DNA of 64,000 nucleotides from Hemerocallis citrina (lineage: Eukaryota; Streptophyta; Magnoliopsida; Asparagales; Asphodelaceae), in contig CM030363.1 of assembly GCA_017893485.1 (NCBI GenBank), positions 171,789,456-171,853,455 on the forward strand, written 5' to 3'. Under the pieces are notes generated by a model, which worked only from the letters and a program-made list of their open reading frames with translations, searched no databases and was not told the DNA's origin. Every line of letters starts with the position of its first letter. Positions within the stretch are counted from its first letter, which is position 1. The position numbers and the translations under genes were made by a program. This document shows, piece after piece, positions 34,969 through 45,826 of the stretch.

Positions 34969-35400
34969 CTGCTAAAATATGCACTAGTTGTATCTACTTA
35001 CAATACAGTCAGTTGCTATATAGTGAACAAATTGGTGAAGGAACGAATTGGTGAATGATTCTGCAGTTCCTATTAATTTGGGATACAAAATCTTCTCCAA
35101 GCAGTTCCTATTAATTTGGGATACAAAATCTTCTCCAATATTTTACGGGAATAAATTATTTCTCTCTCCAGTTTGACTAAATTTTTCATAACCGTCACAC
35201 ACAAAAAACGGGAATAAATTATTTCTCTCTCCAGTTTGACCAAATTTTTCATAACTGTCACACACAAAAAAAATTCTGTAGAGTATGATCTATTACCTTA
35301 TTATGTACTTGCATAATCTCAGCCATACAAAATGATTTGATGAGTGGTTGGGAGAGGCCCTTAGGTTCTCACCCCAGGGTTGGTTCTCACCTGAACCGAC

Positions 35401-35441
<41 letters not shown>

Positions 35442-36740
35442 TATTGACTCAGAGTGACCCCTTATATATGCATGACACTAATTAATCGAAAAGACTTGAA
35501 TTTTGTAGTGTACTATATATTAACCTCTTATAATTGATTATGTATTCAGGTACATTATTTAATTTAGATAGGTTTTCACTAACAAAACCATATCTATGCA
35601 TGTTTTATCCAACATGTCTTATAATTTATTTTTTTTTTGCATTTGCATTTGCAGGGCTTTGGGATTCTCGCAGGTGGAATCGTCTCGTTGATCGTCTCGG
35701 CGGCCTTCAACCACAGATTCCACGCCCCACCCTACGAAAAGGACGCACTTGGTTCCACTGTCCCTCAAGCTGACTACGTCTGGCGTATTATCCTCATGTT
35801 TGGCGCAGTCCCTGCCATGCTCACCTACTATTGGCGAATGAAGATGCCTGAAACTGCTCGTTACACAGCCCTTGTTGCCAAAAACTCCAAACAGGCTGCC
35901 TCAGACATGTCCCGAGTCCTTCAAGTCCAAATCGAAGCAGAAGAAGAAAAAAACGTACAAATCACCGAAAAAGAATCCAACACCTTCGGCCTCTTCTCCA
36001 GGGAATTCCTCCGACGCCATGGTCTTCACCTACTAGGAACCACCACCACCTGGTTCTTCCTCGACATCTCCTTCTACAGTCAAAACCTCTTTCAGAAAGA
36101 TATCTTTTCAGCCGTCGGATGGATCCACAAAGCAAACACCATGAACGCAATTGAAGAGGTCTACAAGATCTCGCGAGCTCAAACCCTGATTGCCCTTTGC
36201 GGTACAGTCCCAGGGTACTGGTTCACCGTTGCATTCATCGACATTATTGGACGATGGATCATACAGATCGTCGGGTTTTTCATGATGACTGTGTTCATCT
36301 TGGCACTAGCTATTCCGTACCACCACTGGACTACTCCAGGCAACCACATCGGTTTTGTTGTTCTCTATGCTTTCACTTTCTTCTTTTCAAATTTCGGTCC
36401 AAACAGCACAACATTTATTGTGCCGGCAGAGATTTTTCCAGCTAGGTTGCGGTCGACATGCCACGGTATATCTGCGGCTGCAGGAAAGGCTGGGGCGATT
36501 GTTGGGGCATTTGGGTTTCTGTATGCGGCACAGAGCAAGGAAAATCCGGACTTCGGCTACAAAGCAGGGATTGGGATCAAGAACTCGCTGTTTATGCTGG
36601 CAGCATGTAACGTTTTGGGCTTGTTGTTCACCTTTTTGGTACCTGAGCCGAGGGGGAAGTCCTTGGAAGAGATGTCCACGGAAAATGAAGATGGGGATGA
36701 GATGCGCTCTATGACTGTTCCGGCTGCGTCTCCGGTTTAG
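33774..36740 (+). CDS. PHT1: PHT1-family high-affinity phosphate:H+ symporter
   Basis: This plasma-membrane protein imports inorganic phosphate with protons. There are two exons, 33774-34289 and 35655-36740 (donor gcag|gtacgg, acceptor tttgcag|ggct), giving 533 residues, the usual PHT1 length. The first exon holds [20 protein letters not shown], a transmembrane start [16 protein letters not shown], the loop [12 protein letters not shown] and the PHT1 signature [21 protein letters not shown]. The second carries the long charged central loop (about residues 245-310), then six further membrane segments including [12 protein letters not shown]. It ends with GFLYAAQ and [13 protein letters not shown] before a short acidic tail. 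About 12 membrane helices are expected, as for the major facilitator superfamily. The start ATG has a good context (accATGGc). Both exons are intact with no stops, so this looks functional. The paralog number cannot be assigned. Confidence 0.96.
34635..34738. repeat. Tandem duplication of about 55 bp
   Basis: gattattaggcaacatatat plus following tgccttttttattttattt occurs twice in succession. Confidence 0.85.
35064..35275. repeat. Two adjacent tandem duplications
   Basis: cagttcctattaatttggga with the following acaaaatcttctccaa occurs twice (about 38-bp period). Then gggaataaattatttctctc with the following segment to cacacaaaaaa occurs twice (about 62-bp period). Confidence 0.85.
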
Positions 36741-37480
36741 TTATCATTGAATGTCAACGTTTTGCATCGTATGCTGTGTAAAAGTTTTAAACAATGTTTT
36801 TTAAACTTGTTTTGTTTGGTTATATATTTGAAATGGGTGTAAACGTAAATATCAAATATCCAAACCTTTCATGAAAGGTTGGCTATGGCCAACCTTTCAT
36901 GATAAAAAAAATTAATAATAAAGTAAATATCAAATATCTTATTGTTAGTTCTTTTGAATTTTTTTTTAAGGCGCACTGTTTTACATTCTGTATTTTTTTA
37001 TTGGAAATGTTGTATTTCTTGCCGTTTATTGTTTTCTTTTTTGTTCGCTTATTTTTGTTTTACCACTTGTATAACCATTGATTACTTGTTTGTAGCTTAA
37101 CTATTTTATTGATTAATATATTTTTTGATGGCTGGAGCCGTTTGGCTCTATCCGATATATCAAAAAAAAAAAAATTGTTGTATTTCTTTGAAAGTTTTTT
37201 TTTCTGTTATTTAGCAAAAAAATGTGTAATACAGTTACCATAATTTATTAATGAAAAATTAACCAAAAGCAAGTACTACTTATTTGAAAGTTTTTGTGAT
37301 AGAACAAGGGTGTCAAGACAAAATTATCCTATTAGTTGAGCAAGTATCTCCTCTTCTGTGGGCCTAAAGTTGGTAGCCAAGATCTTTGGAACTTTCTTGG
37401 TTTCGCGTTCAAAGAACAGATGGGAAAGAGGAGATCTTCAATGGCTAGCAACCTACGACACCAAGGAAATTACAGAGTGT
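36741..37480 (+). other. 3' flank of PHT1 and intergenic sequence
   Basis: Contains the probable 3' UTR with a palindromic segment (36863-36901) and AT-rich sequence with several aataaa-like words. No gene was recognised up to the viral remnant. Confidence 0.5.
36845..36938. repeat. Palindrome and hairpin between 16-bp direct repeats
   Basis: aacctttcatgaaaggtt (36863-36880) is a perfect 18-bp palindrome. It overlaps a hairpin of 14-bp arms (36870-36883 and 36888-36901) around tatg. The direct repeat gtaaatatcaaatatc occurs on both sides (36845-36860 and 36923-36938). It lies 100-200 bp after the PHT1 stop and so may be transcribed in its 3' UTR. Confidence 0.85.
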
Positions 37481-38299
37481 CACACCCTAACCCATATTTG
37501 TCAAATTGATCCACTTTTCAAAATAATTATTCAATTAACTGACCCAGTTTTAAAAAATATTTTATCCAACCAACTTAAAAAATAAAATTTCTATATAACC
37601 GATACTATAGAAATTATAAACTATAATATCCTCCAAACTTTATTAAAACTGAATACTTTACAAAAATTAAAAATACTGAAATTATAAAACCTTTCAAAAT
37701 TTAAAATAAGGTATGCTGACAAAAGATTGATAGAAATAAAGTATATAACTGATAAGGAAACATCGGAATATTTATTAATAACAATTAGAGTAAACGAAAA
37801 ATTACCTAAGGAAATACAAAAAGAAATATCATGCAAGGTATTAACTATATAAACAAGAAGCAAGTTGGTATTACCAACACCTACTATCACACAAAATATT
37901 AAACTATAAGAATTAAGTTGGTATTGATAATACCCCAAAAGTAGAAATGTCAATACATAAATTAAATTCAAAAATAGAATTAAAATTTTATATGATAAAT
38001 ATTCAAGAATTAAAAAAATTATAATGGCCCAGAAATTGTAAGAGGTAAAGACTTAAAAATTATCAATAACAACATAAAAGAACTAAGTAGATATATAACA
38101 GATGACACTGAGGAAGAATTAGACATCACAGAAGAAGGTATGAAAGAGTTAAAGCTATAACAAAACTTAATATAAACATTTTAGAAATTAAAGATTTAAT
38201 GGCAAATTCCAATTCAGAGCAAGTAGAAGAAGCCTTTAAAAAGATAGATATAACAAATAAAGAAATAAAAATAGATCAAGAAGAATACCAGATTATAAA

Positions 38300-39330
38300 A
38301 AAAACCTCCGGAAAAACCCAACTAATATGTATGAATACCTAAGATTACCACCTAATAAAAGACCTTATCACCTAACATGGAAATCACAAAATAGAGAAAA
38401 GAGTAAGTTAGGAAAAGAAAAAGAAAAAGAAACCCCAAAATATGAACCACAAAACACTGTGAAAAATGATTAGCAGGAAAGGGAGAATGGCTAGACCTAG
38501 AATGTGTAAAAGATGTAGGTAGAACAATAGAAGAATGGGTAAAAGCCTCTGTAATAGTAGAATTTAAGCAAAACCTCTCAGAAAATACATTTGAGAAATT
38601 TATAGAAACAACTTTTATAAGTGTAGTAGCAAAATGATGGAATCGACTAACAAAAGAAGAAATGAGTAATATAAGAAAATCACGATCAACTGATGATAAA
38701 AAAACGAAAAAAATTCAGCTCAACGAATCTTAGGACAAAAATAACTAATTACAAATTACAAGATAGTAATACGAACAGAGTTTAGTGTCTATGAAAAAAT
38801 AGAAAGACACACTAAATATAAAAATAACCAAGCAAGATGGAGATTAAGCAATTTAGAAATATGCGATTTATATTATTTTGAAAATTATGCCTGCAAATTC
38901 CGAGAATATTTTCAAGATAGTTATTATACAAAAGAAGGAAAGAGTACAATGTTAGACTCATTTTTCCTGAAATTATTGGATCCATGGAGTATAAATATAT
39001 ATAGTCCATACAAAATTCCAAAAGTAAAACCAGAAACAAATATTTAGGATATAAAACACAATTTGTAAAAGATTATAAAGATAAAGTGTACCAAGAAGTT
39101 AGATCAACTATAAAATGCTATAAAACATATAAATAAATAAATAATTGTAAAGAAGCAAAACCAAATAATTGGGGATGTAATAATAGCTACAATTATATAA
39201 AAAGACGTAAAAACAAACTGCAAAGATATAAACCAAAATACAAAAAAACTTTTCAAAGATATAACAAACCCTATAAAAAAATACTTCAGAAGAATAAATA
39301 AAAACAAACACTAGCCAAAAACCCGCAGAG
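38300..39330 (+). pseudogene. Viral coat-protein-like region (broken)
   Basis: Frames interrupted by many stops show the conserved coat-protein block of plant pararetroviruses. A tryptophan/arginine-leucine-serine motif precedes a Cys- and Tyr-rich stretch (about 38835-38900), then a phenylalanine/leucine-proline-tryptophan segment near 38950-38990. A basic Cys-containing region at 39100-39260 could be the decayed zinc finger. It is structural in the virus family and non-functional here. Confidence 0.6.
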
Positions 39331-39829
39331 AAGTAAGACATATATCATCAAACTATCCTAAAAAACGAAAAATAAATGCAAAATACGTAGAAGAAATTGA
39401 ATAAATCTATAGCATAAACTATGAACCCATAGAATATGGAAAAGATTTGTCAAAAATAAGTGAAGATGAGGAAATAATGGTAATAGAAGAAAATAGTGGA
39501 AGTAGTGAAGATGAAATAGAAGAATGCCAAATATATATGATAAAAGAAATAGGAGAACAACTAGAAGAGAATAAAATAATGAAGAAGTAAGGAAAATAAT
39601 GGGTTTTGACATACAAAAATATGATAAAATAGGAAAATGATGAGTTTTGACATACAAAAATATGATAATATAAAAGCAACTAAACTAGACATAAACTTGA
39701 AAGAAATATTTAAACTTCCATAATAATAGCTAGAAACAATGAGAAACTTATAGAAATTGAATAAGCTCAAGGAAAAATCATAATTCCATTAATAATAGAA
39801 AGAATAATAAGAAAAGGAAAGGAAAAGAA

Positions 39830-40270
39830 TAAGTGAGAAAACCAGAAAGACATTAAGACATATACATTTAGGTGTAGTACAAATAATAATAAAAACTTAT
39901 TTTAAGGAAGGAATAAATACACTCTTAGAAATATACCTAATGGATGACAAAATAATATCAAGTACACAAGATACCTTAATAGGAATAACACAAGAAAACC
40001 TAATGTACCAAAAAATAAAATTTACAATAAAACATAATTTCTCTACAAGTATGGCAGAAGAAAATAGGGACAAAAGTTTAGTCATGTATCACAAATTATC
40101 ATGAAAAGAAATGATAGAGAAGAGTAAGGTTATGAATATACAAATACGAAATATTTATCCATTTATAAGTAAGCATGAAGTGAAAAATATATATACTGAT
40201 AACTTTAAAATAGAACCACGATTCCGAGAAATTGAAGATACAAATCAGCTAGAGAAAACCCTGAAATGAC
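39830..40270 (+). pseudogene. Viral 30K movement-protein-like region (broken)
   Basis: The reading from about 39850 shows the conserved His-Leu-Gly core and following hydrophobic strands of caulimovirid 30K movement proteins. An Asp-containing strand and a Gly-Asn-Leu-like stretch follow (39930-40040). Stops and shifts interrupt it, including one at about 40102. It is a pseudogene. Confidence 0.65.
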
Positions 40271-40479
40271 CATACCAAATTATATAAAATTTTAATTTTA
40301 ACAAAGCAAAAGATATTGCGAACGGAAAAACACCACAAATAATATTTGAAAAAAGATCACTATTAATTAGAAACAAAAAACAGACATTAGAACTAATACC
40401 AATAATAAATACATTAGTTATCAAAAATAATAGTCAATTTAAAATGAATATAGAATATTATGACAGTGTTAAATTGAAC

Positions 40480-40740
40480 AAACTAATATACCTTGTAGAT
40501 ACATGAGCTACTAATTCACATATTAAACAAAGTAAATATAAAAATAACGGAATTGATACCATTGTTAAATCCCTATTACTATTTAGACTGCTATAATAAT
40601 AGACATTTAATCGTCCATAAAATAATATTACCACTAAGTATAAACAATCGAAATGAAATACTATTACATCTACATGTAGACACATGCCACAATTATTATT
40701 GAAATGTTATTAGGAACTGACTTCCTCACATCAATGTAAG
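40480..40740 (+). pseudogene. Viral aspartic protease-like region (broken)
   Basis: A retropepsin-like active-site block lies at 40492-40515. The Gly codon of the D-T-G triad is replaced by TGA at about 40504-40506. A conserved Gly-x-Asp-Phe-Leu block near 40713-40730 marks the end of the protease region. Intervening frames contain stops. The reverse transcriptase that should follow is absent. Confidence 0.6.
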
Positions 40741-40765
40741 GAACTGACTTCCTCACATCAATATA
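40712..40765 (+). repeat. 27-bp tandem duplication at the viral remnant's edge
   Basis: aggaactgacttcctcacat and the next bases occur at 40712 and again at 40739, period 27 bp, with one or two differences. The CACTA-2 element starts 9 bp later. Confidence 0.9.
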
Positions 40766-40789
40766 ACCATACTCACTACAAACCGCACA

Positions 40790-41160
40790 GGCTATAGCGG
40801 CGCTTTTACAAGGCTATAACAGCATTTTTTGGCGCCGTTATAGCTCATAACGGCGCTTCTAAAATTGCCGCTAAAAGTGCCATTAGAACGTGCGTCGTTA
40901 TAGCTACCATATAGGCTGTTGCGGCGTGTTCGGACGCCGCCGCTACAGGGTGTCCACTTATAACGGCGTTGCCAAACTGCCGTTATAGGAGCATTTCGTT
41001 TTTTAAAAAATAGCTATAGCGGCGCTTTTTCCAGGCGCCGCTATAGCACCACGATTAAAAAACTAGTGTTGGTACGTACCCTGCTGCGACGCTCGCCCAG
41101 CGCCGCGATAGAGGGGACTCAGAAGCTGTAGTATCTATTGCGACGTTTCGTGGTAAACGC
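40790..41160. repeat. CACTA-2 left subterminal repeats
   Basis: Many copies of gctatagcggcg, ttataacggcg and ggcgccgctatag in both orientations. The right end carries the counterpart at about 48410-48700. Confidence 0.8.
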
Positions 41161-41163
41161 TGC

Positions 41164-41231
41164 GATAAGTTTTATTTTATTTTATTTTATTTTATTTTAT
41201 TTTATTTTATTTTATTTTATTTTATTTTTTT
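41164..41231. repeat. (TTTTA)n microsatellite
   Basis: About twelve uninterrupted ttttatttta units inside CACTA-2, next to the subterminal repeats. Confidence 0.9.
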
Positions 41232-41499
41232 ACATTTTATTATAAAATTTTCAATTGAAAAATCCAGTAATTAATCGCATATTACAAATACATTTAATCA
41301 TATTAAATTTAAATGCAAATCAGGTAAATCAATTATATCATAATCAAGAACCAAAAGTCACACATCACAAAAAACAACTCAATACAAAACAACTCAATAG
41401 AGAACAAAATATGTAACACATATAAACTGTCATACAACGAGTATCAAATGTATATGTTGTACAACACTTAGTTATTACAAAACATAGATATAATTCCTA

Positions 41500-43050
41500 C
41501 AAAACATTTTTTAAAAAGTCCAAATTCAACAAACTACAGCAGGAGAGTTTCCTCGTGTGGCCCGTTGTTGCTTCCAATTCCATCGTTATTTTGCCCTAGT
41601 GTATGTGCGTGACTGGAAACCGATGGAATACGCTGGCCCTGTAGAAAAAACATAAATATTTCAGTAAAGTAATGGATATGAGAGGCAACACATACACATA
41701 CACAGAGAAATAAATAACTGTATAAATGATAATGTATAAATGATAACTGTATATAGGAAGCATCAAATGAGGGTGGCTCAATTTGCTGTATAGTTCTAAA
41801 AACACGTAAAACTGTATGAGTAGTGCAAAAGCAATACAATTAGTATTCATCTTTAGTAAGGGCATAGACGGCATAGATAATTCCTGGCACGTACCCGAAG
41901 AATGTCAGTAGCACACACAACCAGAACTCCAACTGTCCATTTAAACAACATTCACAATCAAGCAAACATTGTGCAGAGCAGCAAAAATAGGGACTCTCAT
42001 CTACTTAACACATGTAAATCATATGCTTTCATTAACAAAGCAACCAAAAAAAAATGTCTCTCTTCCTCTCCCAGATCCTCCCAAAATCCCTTCCCTCGAT
42101 GTCCTCTTCCTCTACCAAATCCCACAAATGCCAAACTATAATAGTCACTCATTAATTAAACAGAGTTTTAAAGCAAGAACAATGAAGTGTATACCTTTCA
42201 GTCTTGAGGTAGAACGGGCAATCTGTTTCACCCAACAAAATGTTCATAGATCACATTCAATTAATAACTTACATTTTGCATATTTACAGTCAATCCTTCT
42301 ATTTAACAATATACACATAAATAGGTATACAAAAATAGATATACAAAAATGCAATAAGAAAATTAGTATCAGATTATCCCTTCACAAGAAAATTAGTATC
42401 AGATCATGTATTCATGTAGGCACACAAATCTAAATAATTCAAACAATCTATTTCTGCAAAGAGTTATACTCTTTTAAGTTAAAGTACACATTTTACCATC
42501 AGATTATCTTTGTGACGGAGCAATGAAGGAGAACCAAGAAGCTGATAACAATAATATAAAAAAACATACTAATTTTCGCTTTTAGAACATAAACTGCTAC
42601 TTCATTTTCCCCAGATGATCCAACATGTGCTTTTATGTTGCATCCAGGTTAAATGTACTAAAAGACATTTGAAACTAAACATCATAAAAAATTATCCATG
42701 AAGACCTGGTGAAGAATTCCCAAAGATAATCCTGCTAATAGCGAGTAATACAATACAAAACAGAGAGACAATGAATACAACATTTATAACATCAAAATTA
42801 AATTAACTGTTGAAAGTCTATTCGATATACTAGAAATGGAGATAATCAGTACATTCAAATACATAGAGCATGTAGCTCCTGAAACTTTCTAATTATATGA
42901 GCAAGATATTTGCTGGATGCTACAACCTATTACAAGGTGCACAAGTTACAGATATAGATTATTCATGATCCTCACAGTAAAGTAGTCTCCATCCTCTACA
43001 GCCACCAAAATTTTAAGTTTTAAAAAGGACGTCCCAACTTAATTGTTACT
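41500..43050. other. CACTA-2 interior, no recognised gene
   Basis: A short minus-strand open stretch at 41534-41650 (SVSSHAHTLGQNNDGIGSNN) precedes possible intron-like AT-rich sequence and could be a terminal exon of an unknown gene. The rest shows no recognised coding region. Confidence 0.35.
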
Positions 43051-43324
43051 TCTGATAAAATAAAGAACCAGGACCTTGCTTATTTCTCTACAGCATATAT
43101 CACTCCTTGCTGACAATTAATGGTATTGTGGGAGCATTAGATGTATCCATAATTGGAAGGGGGGTTTGAAGCTCTAATGGAAGGATCACCTGTGATGATG
43201 AAGACCTTAAGTCCTAGTTCTCCTTTAACACGGGTATACAAATAAATAGGTATACAAAAATGCAATAAGATTAATACAAAAAAGCAAATCAGGTACTAGG
43301 TTAATGAATTAAATCAGATCTTAC

Positions 43325-43602
43325 CACCCCATCTCCACTTGCTAGTGCATTTAACTTGTCCTTCGGATGGTTGAATTTGCACTAGGGTCCAAATTTGCAT
43401 AACTGAGTCTTCATATAGTACTATACCACATCAAAAAAAGAAAATATCAACATACAAATACTCACAAATAAATTAAATGATGATTAGATTTAAGATGTGT
43501 CTGCTTTGATAAACAAGCAAAAATAACAAGTAAATTTTCTTACAGGACAATCAGGCGCTCCTGGTATCTCCGGAAGAGATTCGCTAGCATGAACTTGCAA
43601 AT
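43325..43602 (-). pseudogene. Captured CCCH zinc-finger protein fragment (two exons)
   Basis: On the minus strand an exon at 43544-43602 encodes ESLPEIPGAPDCP. Another at 43325-43420 encodes YYMKTQLCKFGP, a stop, then CKFNHPKDKLNALASGDGV. Both have canonical acceptor and donor sites (cag/gtaag; tag/gtaag). Together they form one C-x5-C-x3-H CCCH finger with the PERPG-type lead-in of the plant ZFN-like family, RNA- or DNA-binding regulators. A TAG replaces the residue before the second cysteine of the C-x5-C. A possible third exon lies downstream at about 43065-43192 but was not recognised. It is a non-functional fragment within CACTA-2. Confidence 0.8.
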
Positions 43603-45551
43603 CTGTGAAAACTATCACCAATATTAGTGCAGTTTCAATCTTTTATCCACGAATTACTAGAAAGGTCATGGGTCCATCCCATATAGTACTACAAACTACT
43701 TGAAGAAAATTTGATATTTGATGACATCATTTTTATGACTCTGTATGATTTTGAACATTCCTGGTGCCAGTCAATTAGTTAAGCACAAGACAATATTCAG
43801 TTAATGATCCTATATGGAATAAACCAAGTTATCCTGCAAACCACCTTCAGATATACACAGAAGTAACAAAGAACAAAGCTCAAATAAAAAATTCAACTAC
43901 TTCATCCCCTCACAAGGAATTGCCAGACCAATTGAGTATTAACTCAATCCAATATATGGGATTAGTAAATCAAAAGGAGGCCAGTAAATTGATTGGTTTA
44001 AAAATAAATGTGTAGTCAGTTGTCAAGTATTATTTCCAATAACATAACAAAGAAACGACGTCAGACAAATATGTACAGTTTAATGAAGCAAATAGATCTA
44101 AGGGTCTTGAACCACAACTTTATCTTTCACACATACAGTTGTTCAATCATTTAATAACCTCTCATTCTTTGATAAAGGATCACTTATGCGTCAGACTAAA
44201 AAGAACATATCAATCCTTTTTTCTGCAATTGAGGTGGATAATTGAACCTTAAAGTTGTGCTTGAAACTGTTATATATTTAAATTTGCCTATTAATTTGTA
44301 CACTACCACAGTTTCTTAGATGTAATTCTGTTGTGATTATGGCAATAAATCTTGTGTGCAACTTGAAGAACTTACTCAACTGTGTCCTGTTTATGCTCCA
44401 TTGAAACTGTCATTCATCCATAGTTAATTATTCTTGATTTACCTAATTTTCTGTAACACATTAAAGATATCTTAATCCCCATTTTTACTTTTCACCTATT
44501 GGTAAACTGTGTCCTGTTTATGCTCCATTGAAGCATTATTTTTTTTGTTTGTGCATTGAGTGTGGGTTTGTGTGTTAAGGCATATACATGTCCATGTGTA
44601 CATGCATATCTATATGAGAAAACTGATACATTATCTACTTTAGATATTCTAGACATGCAACTAAAAAAAGGAAAAGTACATACAATACGTGAAAAAGGTG
44701 TATCTATATGAGAAATCTCCCTCGTATTAAGTAATTGTAATAGGGGCCCCTTCATGGTTGATGGTAGTCATTCATCATAATCTCCATGCAATACATTCTA
44801 TTTAAAAATCAAGTGGTTTGAGGCTTCTTATCCTGCCACGAGGTGACTCCATAATGAAGGGCGGTCGTCTTTAATAAAACAAATTGGATCACTTGCACCA
44901 AAAAAAAGAAATTGGATAACTTGCTTAATGGGTAAAAGGTCTACAAACCACTTGAATTTATTTATAAATACATTTTATAGCACGATATCGCAATGGTCGG
45001 TTCAACCCCCAAAGTATTATAATGAATCTGTACAAGGGAATTTCTTCATGTGGATAATGGATATGATGCACCCATTTCTTATATTATATAGTATTGTCAA
45101 CTTCTAATGTAATTTTAACTTTTGATTCATGAGGGTGGCACGCATAGGGAGGGGAAAAGGAGCTACGATGATGTTGAGGCGACAACTCCATATTGTCTGC
45201 ACTGCATTAAATGCTCTCCCATATTTTAATGCATTGCAGCCAATAGGATCATTGCATATGCATGTCACCTCAATGCGATTGTAGCTACCTGGCTATAGCA
45301 TCATTGCATATGCATGTCTGTAACTCTGTATGCATGTCTGAAAAAGACCAGTTAATAGATAGGCTTCACTTCTTTTCTTCAAGGTGAGAATGTTAAAAGA
45401 AGGCAATGTGAAGGAGACATGCATTCTGAAATGAATGAAAATGAATAGTTGCGACGCACTGAAAACTTTTTTAGATGACACAAATCCACTTAAATTCAAA
45501 GACAATTGGTAGGATGTATATTTGGGAAAACAAATGCAAAATCTAGCATAC
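43603..45551. other. CACTA-2 interior, no recognised gene
   Basis: AT-rich sequence. The minus-strand open stretches at 44492-44755 and 45293-45556 have no recognised domain. A weak tRNA-like B box (ggttcaaccccc) occurs near 44999. Confidence 0.35.
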
Positions 45552-45826
45552 CTCAAGATATTTTGTCAACAAGGTGGTGGTACTAAAATTGAAGCCTTCA
45601 ATCGGCTCCCCTTTTGAGCGGGACAAGTTCAGTTGTTTACGTACTTGAGAGGCCAATGACTGCAATCCAAAAGGCAATATCAAGATGGTATACACAGAGA
45701 GCAGATGAAAGAACATGCACAAAAGAAGTTTTAGTCTGCAGACCTTGCCTAACTCCACACCCCACTGGTCGAAAGAGTTGATCCCCTATATGAAGCCCTC
45801 AACAGCAATTCTATGCTCATATATTG
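45552..45826 (-). pseudogene. Captured glucose-6-phosphate isomerase fragment (two exons and intron)
   Basis: Exon 45744-45826 (minus) encodes IYEHRIAVEGFI, a stop, then [14 protein letters not shown]. After an 84-bp intron, exon 45552-45659 encodes [20 protein letters not shown] and [16 protein letters not shown] before a gtatg donor. [10 protein letters not shown] is the second signature of phosphoglucose isomerase and includes its catalytic lysine; the intervening residues match plant cytosolic PGI. A conserved Trp codon has become TAG. PGI interconverts glucose-6-phosphate and fructose-6-phosphate, but only about 65 of roughly 560 residues are here. The retained intron shows DNA-level capture by CACTA-2 rather than retroposition. 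Confidence 0.92.

Larger units (their letters stand above)
34459..35395. mobile_element. Inverted-repeat (MITE-like) element in the PHT1 intron
   Basis: The left end TTCGGGTGAGAACC...TAAGGGCC is matched in inverted orientation at the right end, which when reversed reads TTCAGGTGAGAACC...TAAGGGCC. The two resemble each other over about 57 bp (to the CCATTCATC/CCACTCATC words) with about 10 differences. At 937 bp without a transposase it is a non-autonomous DNA-transposon-like element. (TA)n/(GA)n flanks prevent me from defining the target duplication and hence the superfamily. Confidence 0.7.
34290..35654 (+). other. Intron of the phosphate transporter gene
   Basis: This is a 1365-bp GT-AG intron between ...AAVFAMQ and GFGILAGG. 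It is largely made of an inverted-repeat element (34459-35395), (TA)n tracts at 34929-34966 and 35404-35438, and three internal tandem duplications. Confidence 0.93.
37481..40773 (+). mobile_element. Endogenous pararetrovirus remnant (Caulimoviridae-like)
   Basis: The plus strand is strikingly A-rich and T-poor, as plant pararetrovirus genomes are. Broken frames resemble, in order, a coat protein (about 38300-39330), an acidic linker (39340-39590), a 30K-type movement protein (about 39830-40270) and an aspartic protease (about 40480-40740). This coat-before-movement order fits cavemo-/solendovirus-like genomes better than most other genera (inference). There is no reverse transcriptase: the remnant stops at the CACTA-2 insertion. 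Dozens of stops and frameshifts occur, so it cannot encode functional viral proteins. The left limit is approximate. Confidence 0.72.

Noticed and set aside
35962..36714. Additional ORFs overlapping the second PHT1 exon in other frames
   Set aside because: Shadows of the well-conserved phosphate transporter frame.
37621..37971. Minus-strand hydrophobic 116-residue ORF
   Set aside because: It is the complement of the A-rich viral-like strand, which automatically yields Leu/Ile/Phe/Tyr-rich reverse frames; no domain.
39104..39770. Several overlapping minus-strand hydrophobic ORFs
   Set aside because: Same cause: reverse complement of A-rich pararetrovirus sequence.
44985..45015. tRNA gene or SINE suggested by ggttcaaccccc
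   Set aside because: Only a B-box-like word; no A box at suitable distance and no cloverleaf could be drawn.
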